A stretch of DNA of 64,000 nt. It comes from an uncultured Candidatus Entotheonella sp. (lineage in GTDB: Bacteria; Tectomicrobia; Entotheonellia; Entotheonellales; Entotheonellaceae). The notes under the pieces were generated by a model. It did not search any database. It worked only from the letters and a program-made list of their open reading frames with translations, and was not told the DNA's origin. A program made the position numbers and the translations under genes. Position 1 is the first letter of the stretch; every line of letters starts with the position of its first letter. The DNA lies in assembly GCA_958295825.1 (NCBI GenBank), contig OY282375.1:2093489-2157488 (forward strand), read 5' to 3'. This document shows, one piece after another, positions 1 through 12,000 of the stretch.

Positions 1-3000
1 GGGCGACCACGATCACGGTGACGGCCACGGTGGACGGCACGACCCGATTCGCCGCGGCCAAGACGGTGCAGGTGAGCGTGGCGGGCAGCGGCACGGCGAC
101 GGCGGTGGACTTCGCGGCGGTGACGGACTTCAACATCGAGATCGCCGCAGGGGAGGCGAGCAAGACCGGGACCTTCACGCTGACGCCGACGAACGACTCA
201 GTGGACGAGACCAACGAGACGGTGACGGTGAGCGGCACGTCGAGCGGCCTGACGGTGAACTCGGCCACGATCAGTCTCACCGACGACGACGCGGCGCCGA
301 CCTCGATCACGCTGACGGTGAACGACGACGCGGTGAGCGAGGACGACGGGGCCACCACGATCACCGTCACTGCCACGGTGGACGGCACGACGCGGTTCGC
401 CACGGCCACGACGGTGAGCGTGAGCGTGGCGGGCAGCGGCACGGCGACGGCGGTGGACTTCGCCGCGGTGGAGGCGTTCGACATCGAGATTGACGCCGGA
501 GCGGAGAACGGGAGCGAAACCTTCACGCTGACGCCGACGGACGACTCAGTGGACGAGACCAACGAGACGATCACGGTGCGCGGCACGTCGGGCAGTCTGA
601 CGGTGAACTCGGACACGATCACGTTGGCGGACGACGACGATGCGCCGACCTCGATCACGCTGACGGTGGATGATAATAGTGTGGGCGAGGGCGACGGGGA
701 CACCACGATCAGGGTGACGGCCACGGTGGACGGCACGACGCGGTTCGCCGCGGCCACGACGGTGAGCGTGAGCGTGGCGGGCAGCGGCACGGCGACGGCG
801 GTGGACTTCGCGGCGGTGGCGGCGTTCGACATCTCTATCGCCGCCGGGGCGGCGAGCGGGAGCGAAACCTTCACGCTGACGCCGACGGACGACACGGCGG
901 ACGAGACCGACGAGACCATCACGGTGCGCGGCACGTCGGGCAGTCTGACGGTGAACTCGGCCACGATCACGTTGACGGACGACGACGATGCGCCGACGCT
1001 GTCGATCAGCTCGCCGAGCGTCACTGAGGGCGACAGCGGCTCGGTGAACCTGACCTACACGGTGACGCTGGATACGGCGAGCGGGAAACAGGTAACGGTG
1101 GCCTACGCCGACGCCGGTACCGGCACGGCCACTTCGGGGACGGACTACACGGCGATCTCGGGCGGGACGCTGACCTTCGCGGTGGGGACGACGAGCCAGA
1201 CTTTCGACGTGTCGGTGACGGGCGATGTCCTGGACGAGTCGAACGAGACGATCCTGGTGTCGTTGAGCGCCCCGACGAACGCGGTGATCTCGGCCACGGT
1301 GGGTACCGGCACGGGAACGATCACGGACGACGACGCGGCGCCGACCTCGATCACCTTGACGGTGGATGATAACAGTGTGGGCGAGGGCGACGGGGCGACC
1401 ACGATCACGGTGACGGCCACGGTGGACGGCACGACGCGGTTCGCCGCGGCCACGACGGTGCAGGTGAGCGTGGCGGGCAGCGGCACGGCGACGGCGGTGG
1501 ACTTCGCCGCGGTGGCGGACTTCAACATCTCTATCGCCGCGGGGGAGGCGAGCAAGACCGGGACCTTCACGCTGACGCCGACGAACGACTCAGTGGACGA
1601 GACCGACGAGACGGTGACGGTGAGCGGCACGTCGAGCGGCCTGATGGTGAAGTCGGCCACGATCAGTCTCACCGACGACGACGCGGCGCCGACCTCGATC
1701 ACGCTGACGGTGAACGACGACGCGGTGAGCGAGGACGACGGGGCCACCACGATCATGGTGACCGCCACGGTGGACGGCACGACGCGGTTCGCCGAGGCCA
1801 CGACGGTGAGCGTGAGCGTGGCGGGCAGCGGGACGGCGACGGCGGTGGACTTCGCGGCGGTGGCGGACTTCAGCATCTCTATCGACGCGGAGGCGGCGAG
1901 CGGGAGCGAAACCTTCACGCTGACGCCGACGGACGATGCGGTGGACGAGACCGACGAGACCATCACAGTGAGCGGCACGTCGGGCAGTCTGACGGTGAAC
2001 TCGGACACGATCACGTTGACGGACGACGACGATGCGCCAACCTCGATCACCTTGACGGTGGACGACGACGGCGTGGGCGAGGGCGACGGAGCCACCACGA
2101 TCACGGTGACGGCCACGGTGGACGGCACGACGCGGTTCGCCGCGGCCACGACGGTGAGCGTGAGCGTGGCGGGGAGCGGCACGGCGACGGCGGTGGACTT
2201 CGCGGCGGTGTCGGACTTCAGCATCTCTATCGACGCGGAGGCGGCGAGCGGGAGCAAAACCTTCACGCTGACGCCGACGGACGATGCGGTGGACGAGACC
2301 GACGAGACCATCACGGTGAGCGGCACGTCGGGCAGTCTGACGGTGAACCCGGACACGATCACGTTGACGGACGACGACGGGACGCCGACCTCGATCACCT
2401 TGACGGTGGATGATAACAGCGTGGGCGAGGGCGACGGGGCGACCACGATCACGGTGACGGCCACGGTGAACGGCACGACGCGGTTCGTTGAGGCCAAGAC
2501 GGTGCGGGTAAGCGTGACGGGCAGCGGCACGGCGACGGCGGTGGATTTCGCGGCGGTGTCGGACTTCAACATCTCTATCGCCGCCGGGGCGGAGAGCGAG
2601 AGCGAAACCTTCACGCTGACGCCGACGGACGATGCGGTGGACGAGACCAACGAGACGGTGACGGTGAGCGGCACGTCGAGCGGCCTGACGGTGAACTCGG
2701 CCACGATCACGTTGGCGGACGACGACGCGGCGCCGACCTCGATCACGCTGACGGTGGACGACAACAGTGTGGGCGAGGACGACGGGGCGACCACGATCAC
2801 GGTGACGGCCACGGTGGACGGTACGACGCGGTTCGCCGCGGCCACGACGGTGAGCGTGAGCGTGGCGGGTAGCGGGACGGCGACGGCGGTGGACTTCGCG
2901 GCGGTGGAGGCGTTCGACATTACGATCGCCGCGGGGACGGAGAGCGATACCGAAACCTTCACGCTGACGCCGACGGACGACGCGGTGGACGAGACCAACG

Positions 3001-6000
3001 AGACGGTGACGGTGAGCGGCACGTCGGGCAGTCTGACGGTCAACTCGGCCACGATCACGTTGGCGGACGACGACGCGGCGCCGACCTCGATCACGCTGAC
3101 GGTGGACGACAACAGTGTGGGCGAGGGCGACGGGGCCACCACGATCACCGCCACCGCCACGGTGGACGGCGCGACACGGTTCGCCGCGGCCACGACGGTG
3201 AGCGTGAGCGTGGCGGGCAGTGGCACGGCAACGGCGGTGGACTTCGCCGCGGTGTCGGACTTCAGCATCTCTATCGCCGCGGAGGCGGAGAGCGATACCG
3301 AAACTTTCACGCTGACGCCGACGGACGACACGGCGGACGAGACCGATGAGACGATCACGGTGAGCGGCACGTCGGGCAGTCTGACGGTCAACTCGGACAC
3401 GATCACGTTGACGGACGACGACGATGCGCCGACGTTGTCGATCAGCTCGCCGAGCGTCACTGAGGGCGACAGCGGCTCGGTGAACCTGACCTACACGGTG
3501 ACGCTGGATACGGCGAGCGGGAAACAGGTAACGGTGGCCTACGCCGACGCCGGGACCGGCACGGCCACTTCGGGGACGGACTACACGGCGATCACCGGCG
3601 GGACGCTGACCTTCGCGGTGGGGACGACGAGCCAGACCTTCGACGTGTCGGTGACGGGCGATGTCCTGAACGAGTCGAACGAGACGATCCTGGTGGCGTT
3701 GAGCGCCCCGACGAACGCGGTGGTATCAACCACGGCGGGTACCGGCACGGGAACGATCACGGACGACGACGCGGCGCCGACCTCGATCACGCTGACGGTG
3801 GATGATAACAGTGTGGGCGAGGGCGACGGGGCCACCACGATCACGGTGACGGCCACGGTGGACGGCACGACCCGATTCGCCGAGGACAAGACGGTGAGCG
3901 TAAGTGTGGCGGGGAGCGGCACGGCGACGGCGGTGGACTTCGCGGCGGTGGCGGACTTCAACATCGAGATCGCCGCGGGGGAGGCGAGCAAGACCGAAAC
4001 CTTCACGCTGACGCCGACGAACGACTCAGTGGACGAGACCGACGAGACGGTGACGGTGAGCGGCACGTCGAGCGGCCTGACGGTGAAGTCGGCCACGATC
4101 AGTCTCACCGACGACGACGATGCGCCGACCTCGATCACGCTGACGGTGGATGATAACAGTGTGAGCGAGGACGACGGGGCCACCACGATCACGGTGACGG
4201 CCACGGTGGACGGCACGACCCGATTCGCCGAGGACAAGACGGTGAGCGTAAGTGTGGCGGGTAGCGGCACGGCGACGGCGGTGGACTTCGCCGAGGTGAC
4301 GGCGTTCGACATCGAGATTGACGCCGGAGCGGAGAACGGGAGCGAAACCTTCACGCTGACGCCGACGGACGACTCAGTGGACGAGACCAACGAGACCATC
4401 ACGGTGCGCGGCACGTCGTCCGGTCTGACGGTGAACTCGGCCACGATCACGTTGACGGACGACGACGATGCGCCGACCTCGATCACGCTGACGGTGGATG
4501 ATAACAGCGTGGGCGAGGGGGACGGGGACACCACGATCAGGGTGACGGCCACGGTGGACGGCGCGACGCGGTTCGCCGCGGCCACGACGGTGAGCGTGAG
4601 CGTGGCGGGCAGCGGCACGGCGACGGCGGTGGACTTCGCCGCGGTGTCGGCGTTCGACATCTCTATCGCCGCGGAGGCGGAGAGCGGGAGCGAAACCTTC
4701 ACGCTGACGCCGACGGACGACACGGCGGACGAGACCGACGAGACCATCACGGTGAGCGGCACGTCGGGCAGTCTGACGGTCAACTCGGACACGATCACGT
4801 TGACGGACGACGACGATGCGCCGACGCTGTCGATCAGCTCGCCGAGCGTCACTGAGGGCGACAGCGGCTCGGTGAACCTGACCTACACGGTGACGCTGGA
4901 TGCGGCGAGCGGGAAACAGGTAACGGTGGCCTACGCCGACGCCGGGACCGGCACGGCCACTTCGGGGACGGACTACACGGCGATCACCGGCGGGACGCTG
5001 ACCTTCGCGGTGGGGACGACCAGCCAGACCTTCGACGTGTCGGTGACGGGCGACGTCCTGGACGAGTCGAACGAGACGGTGGTGGTGTCGTTGAGCGCCC
5101 CGACGAACGCGGTGGTCTCGACTACGGCGGGCGCCGGCACGGGGACGATCACGGACGACGACGGGGCGCCGACCTCGATCACCTTGACGGTGGATGATAA
5201 CAGTGTGGGCGAGGGCGACGGGGCGACCACGATCACGGTGACGGCCACGGTGGACGGCACGACGCGGTTCGCCGAGACCAAGATGGTGCAGGTGAGCGTG
5301 GCGGGTAGCGGCACGGCGACGGCGGTGGACTTCGCGGCAGTGTCGGACTTCAACATCGAGATCACCGCGGGGGAGGCGAGCAAGACCGGGACCTTCACGC
5401 TGACGCCGACCGACGATGCGGTGGACGAGACCGACGAGACCGTCACGGTGCGCGGCACGTCGTCTGGCCTGACGGTGAACTCGGCCACGATCAGCCTGAC
5501 GGACAACGACGACGCGCCGACCTCGATCACGCTGACGGTGAACGACGACGCGGTGAGCGAGGGCGACGGGGCCACTACGATTACCGTCACTGCCACGGTG
5601 GACGGCGCCACTCGGTTCGCCGAGGCCAAGACCGTTGAGGTGAGCGTGGCGGGTAGCGGCACGGCGACGGCGGTGGACTTCGCGGCGGTGTCGGCATTCG
5701 ACATCTCTATCGACGCAGGGGAGGCGAGCAAGACCGGGACCTTCACGCTGACGCCGACGGACGATGCGGTGGACGAGACCGACGAGACGGTGACGGTGAG
5801 CGGCACGTCGAGCGGTCTGACGGTGAACTCGGCCACGATCACGTTGACGGACGACGACGATGCGCCGACCTCGATCACGCTGACGGTGAACGATAATAGT
5901 GTGGGCGAGGGCGACGGGGCGACCACGATCACGGTGACGGCCACGGTGGACGGCGCGACGCGGTTCGCCACGGTCACGACGGTGAGCGTGAGCGTGGCGG

Positions 6001-9000
6001 GCAGCGGCACGGCGACGGCGGTAGACTTCGCCGCGGTGTCGGACTTCAGCATCGAGATCGCCGCGGGGGAGGCGAGCAAGACCGGGACCTTCACGCTGAC
6101 GCCGACGGACGATGCGGTGGACGAGACCGACGAGACCATCACGGTGAGCGGCACGTCGGGCAGTCTGACGGTGAACTCGGACACGATCACGTTGACGGAC
6201 GACGACGGGACGCCGACCTCGATCACCTTGACGGTGGATGATAACAGTGTGGGCGAGGGCGATGGGGCGACCACGATCACGGTGACGGCCACGGTGAACG
6301 GCACGACGCGGTTCGTTGAGGCCAAGACGGTGCGGGTAAGCGTGGCGGGCAGCGGCACGGCGACGGCGGTAGACTTCGCCGCGGTGGCGGACTTCAACAT
6401 CGAGATCGCCGCGGGGGCGGCGAGCAAGACCGGGACCTTCACGCTGACGCCGACCGACGATGCGGTGGACGAGACCGACGAGACGGTGACGGTGAGCGGC
6501 ACGTCGAGCGGCCTGACGGTGAACTCGGCCACGATCACGTTGACGGACGACGACGCGGCGCCGACCTCGATCACGCTGACGGTGAACGATAACAGTGTGG
6601 GCGAGGGCGACGGGGCCACCACGATCACGGTGACGGCCACGGTGGACGGCACGACCCGGTTCGTTGAGGCCAAGACGGTGCGGGTAAGCGTGGCGGGTAG
6701 CGGCACGGCGACGGCGGTGGACTTCGCCGCGGTGGCGGACTTCAACATCGAGATCGCCGCGGGGGAGGCGAGCAAGACCGGGACCTTCACGCTGACGCCG
6801 ACGGACGACGCGGTGGACGAGACCGACGAGACGGTGACGGTGCGCGGCACGTCGTCTGGCCTGACGGTGAACTCGGCCACGATCACGTTGACGGACGACG
6901 ACGCGGCGCCGACCACGATCACGCTGACGGTGGATGATAACAGCGTGGGCGAGGGGGACGGGGCGACCACGATCACCGTCACCGCCACGGTGGACGGCGC
7001 GACGCGGTTCGCCGCGGCCACGACGGTGAGCGTGAGCGTGGCGGGTAGCGGGACGGCGACGGCGGTGGACTTCGCGGCGGTGTCGGCGTTCAACATCTCT
7101 ATCGCCGCGGAGGCGGCGAGCAAGACCGGGACCTTCACGCTGACGCCGACGGACGATGTGGTGGACGAGACCGACGAGACCATCACGGTGAGCGGCACGT
7201 CAGGCAGTCTGACGGTGAACTCGGCCACGATCAGCCTGACGGACAACGACGCTGCGCCGACCTCGATCACGCTGACGGTGAACGACGACGCGGTGAGCGA
7301 GGGCGACGGGGCCACCACGATCACGGTGACGGCCACGGTGGACGGCACGACCCGGTTCGCCACGGCCAAGACGGTGCAGGTGAGCGTGGCAGGGGACGGC
7401 AAGGCGGGGGCGGTGGGCTTCGCGATGGTGTCGGACTTCAACATCGAGATCGCCGCCGGGGCGGCGAGCGGCGCCGGCGCCTTCACGCTGACGCCAATGG
7501 ACGACACGGTAGACGAGACCGACGAGACCATCACGGTGAGCGGCGCATCAGGCAGTCTGACGGTGAACTCGGAAACGATCAGTCTCGCGGATGACGACGG
7601 GCCCCCGAATGACGGTGGGCCCTCGGATAACGGTGTGCCCTCGGATGACGGCGGGGTGCTGTCGCTGTCGATCGACTCGCCGAGCGTGACCGAGGGGGAC
7701 AGCGGCTCGAAAGACCTGACGTTCACCGTGACCCTGAGCGCAGCCAGTACCGAGCAGGTGACGGTGGCCTATGCAGACGCCGGCACCGGCACGGCCACTT
7801 CGGGGACGGACTACACGGCGATCTCGGGCGGCACGCTGACGTTCGCGGCGGGGACGACGAGCCAGACGATTGTGGTATCGGTGATCGGCGACACGTTGGA
7901 CGAGGCGGACGAGACGGTGGTGGTGACGCTGAGCAGTCCGGTGAACGCCACGCTGGGGACGGCGGCGAGTGGGACGGGGACGATTACGGACGACGACGCG
8001 GCGCCGGTGTTGTCGATCGACTCGCCGGACGTGGCTGAGGGCGACGACGGTTCCAAGGCGCTGACGTTCACGGTGACGTTGAGCGCGGCGAGCGGCCGGC
8101 AGGTGACGGTGGCCTATGCAGACGCCGGTACCGGCACGGCCACTTCGGGGACGGACTACACGGCGATCTCGGGCGGCACGCTGACGTTCGCGGCGGGGAC
8201 GACGAGCCAGACGATTGACGCGTCGGTGATCGGCGACACGCTGGACGAGGTGGACGAGACGGTGGTGGTGACGCTGAGCAACCCGGTGAACGCCACGCTG
8301 GGGACGGCGGCGAGTGGGACGGGGACGATTACGGACGACGACGCGGCGCCGGTGCTGTCGATCGACTCGCCGGGCGTGGCTGAGGGCGACGACGGTTCCA
8401 AGGCGCTGACGTTCACGGTGACGTTGAGCGCGGCGAGCGGCCGGCAGGTGACGATGGCCTATGCAGACGCCGGCACCGGCACGGCCACTTCGGGGACGGA
8501 CTACACGGCGATCTCGGGCGGCACGCTGACGTTCGCGGCGGGGACGACGAGCCAGACGATTGACGTGTCGGTGATCGGCGACACGTTGGACGAGGTGGAC
8601 GAGACGGTGGTGGTGACGCTGAGCAACCCGGTGAACGCCACGCTGGGGACGGCGGCGAGTGGGATGGGGACGATTACGGACGACGACACGGCGCCGGTGC
8701 TGTCGATCGACTCGCCGGGCGTGGCTGAGGGCGACGACGGTTCCAAGGCGCTGACGTTCACGGTGACGTTGAGCGCGGCGAGCGGCCGGCAGGTGACGGT
8801 GGCCTATGCAGACGCCGGTACCGGCACGGCCACTTCGGGGACGGACTACACGGCGATCTCGGGCGGCACGCTGACGTTCGCGGCGGGGACGACGAGCCAG
8901 ACGATTGACGTGTCGGTGATCGGCGACACGCTGGACGAGGTGGACGAAACGGTGGTGGTAACGCTGAGCAACCCGGTGAACGCCACGCTGGGGACGGCGG

Positions 9001-12000
9001 CGAGTGGGACGGGGACGATCGTCAACGACGATGGCGTTCTCGTCTCGATCGACTCGCCGAGCGCGGCGGAGGGGGGCAGCGGCTCGGCGACCCTGACCTA
9101 CACCGTGACCCTGAACACGGCGAGCACCGAACAGGTGACGGTGGCCTATGCAGACGCCGGTACCGGCACGGCCACTTCGGGGACGGACTACACGGCGATC
9201 TCGGGCGGCACGCTGACGTTCGCGGCGGGGACGACGAGCCAGACGATTGTGGTATCGGTGATCGGCGACACGTTGGACGAGGCGGACGAAACGGTGGTGG
9301 TGACGCTGAGCAGTCCGGTGAACGCCACGCTGGGGACGGCGGCGAGTGGGACGGGGACGATTACGGACGACGACGCGGCGCCGGTGTTGTCGATCGACTC
9401 GCCGGGCGTGGCTGAGGGCGACGACGGTTCCAAGGCGCTGACGTTCACGGTGACGCTGAGCGCGGCGAGCGGCAAGCCGATCACGGTAGCCTACGCCGAC
9501 GCGGAGACGGGCACGGCGGCGGCGGGGACGGACTATGAAGCGATTGCCAGCGGCACGCTGACCTTCCTGCCAGGGGAGACGAGCCAGACGATTGACGTGT
9601 CGGTGATCGGCGACACGTTGGACGAGGTGGACGAGACGGTGGTGGTGACGCTGAGCAGTCCGGTGAACGCCACGCTGGGGACGGCGGCGAGTGGGACGGG
9701 GACGATTACGGACGACGACGCGACGCCGGTGCTGTCGATCGACTCGCCGGACGTGGCTGAGGGCGACGACGGTTCCAAGGCGCTGACGTTCACGGTGACG
9801 TTGAGCGCGGCGAGCGGCAAGCCGGTCACGGTAGCCTACGCCGACGCGGAGACGGGCACGGCGACGGCGGGGACGGACTATGAAGCGATTACCAGCGGCA
9901 CGCTGACCTTCCTGCCAGGGGAGACGAGCCAGACGATTGACGTGTCGGTGACGGGCGACACGCTGGACGAGGCGGACGAGACGGTGGTGGTGACGCTGAG
10001 CAGTCCGGTGAACGCCACGCTGGGGACGGCGGCGAGTGGGACGGGGACGATTACGGACGACGACGCGACGCCGGTGCTGTCGATCGACTCGCCGGACGTG
10101 GTTGAGGGCGACGACGGTTCCAAGGCGCTGACGTTCACGGTGACGTTGAGCGCGGTGAGCGGCAAGCCGGTCACGGTAGCCTACGCCGACGCGGAGACGG
10201 GCACGGCGGCGGCGGGGACGGACTATGAAGCGATTACCAGCGGCACGCTGACCTTCCTGCCAGGGGAGACGAGCCAGACGATTGACGTGTCGGTGACGGG
10301 CGACACGTTGGACGAGGCGGACGAGACGGTGGTGGTGACGCTGAGCAATCCGGTGAACGCGACCCTGGCAACGGAAGGGGACGGTAAGGTTGTCTCGACC
10401 CTCACCGGCCTCGGCACGATTACGGACGACGACGCGGCGCCGGTGCTGTCGATCGACTCGCCGGACGTGGTTGAGGGCGACGACGGTTCCAAGGCGCTGA
10501 CGTTCACGGTGACGTTGAGCGCGGTGAGCGGCAAGCCGGTCACGGTAGCTTACGCCGACGCGGAGACGGGCACGGCGACGGCGGGGACGGACTATGAAGC
10601 GATTGCCAGCGGCACGCTGACCTTCCTGCCAGGGGAGACGAGCCAGACGATTGACGTGTCGGTGACGGGCGACACGTTGGACGAGGCGGACGAGACGGTG
10701 GTGGTGACGCTGAGCAATCCGGTGAACGCGACCCTGGCAACGGAAGGGGACGGTAAGGTTGTCTCGACCCTCACCGGCCTCGGCACGATTACGGACGACG
10801 ACGCGGCGCCGGTGCTGTCGATCGACTCGCCGGACGTGGTTGAGGGCGACGACGGTTCCAAGGCGCTGACGTTCACGGTGACGTTGAGCGCGGTGAGCGG
10901 CAAGCCGGTCACGGTAGCTTACGCCGACGCGGAGACGGGCACGGCGACGGCGGGGACGGACTATGAAGCGATTGCCAGCGGCACGCTGACCTTCCTGCCA
11001 GGGGAGACGAGCCAGACGATTGACGTGTCGGTGACGGGCGACACGTTGGACGAGGCGGACGAGACGGTGGTGGTGACGCTGAGCAATCCGGTGAACGCGA
11101 CCCTGGCAACGGAAGGGGACGGTAAGGTTGTCTCGACCCTCACCGGCCTCGGCACGATTACGGACGACGACGCGGCGCCGGTGCTGTCGATCGACTCGCC
11201 GGACGTGGTTGAGGGCGACGACGGTTCCAAGGCGCTGACGTTCACGGTGACGTTGAGCGCGGTGAGCGGCAAGCCGGTCACGGTAGCTTACGCCGACGCG
11301 GAGACGGGCACGGCGACGGCGGGGACGGACTATGAAGCGATTGCCAGCGGCACGCTGACCTTCCTGCCAGGGGAGACGAGCCAGACGATTGACGTGTCGG
11401 TGACGGGCGACACGCTGGACGAGGCGGACGAGACGGTGGTGGTGACGCTGAGCAATCCGGTGAACGCGACCCTGGCAACGGAAGGGGACGGTAAGGTTGT
11501 CTCGACCCTCACCGGCCTCGGCACGATTACGGACGACGACGCGACGCCGGTGCTGTCGATCGACTCGCCGGACGTGGTTGAGGGCGACGACGGTTCCAAG
11601 GCGCTGACGTTCACGGTGACGTTGAGCGCGGTGAGCGGCAAGCCGGTCACGGTAGCTTACGCCGACGCGGAGACGGGCACGGCGACGGCGGGGACGGACT
11701 ATGAAGCGATTGCCAGCGGCACGCTGACCTTCCTGCCAGGGGAGACGAGCCAGACGATTGACGTGTCGGTGACGGGCGACACGCTGGACGAGGCGGACGA
11801 GACGGTGGTGGTGACGCTGAGCAATCCGGTGAACGCGACCCTGGCAACGGAAGGGGACGGTAAGGTTGTCTCGACCCTCACCGGCCTCGGCACGATTACG
11901 GACGACGACACGCTGCTGACCTTCGGCGACGCCACGGTGGCCAACCAGATCTGGATCAAGAACACGGAACGCGCGCCGGTCACCCTGCCCGCAGCGAGCG

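Noticed and set aside
10068..11912. Tandem 369-bp units considered as a CRISPR or mobile repeat
   Set aside because: The units are contiguous, coding and in frame with the Calx-beta protein, with no spacers.
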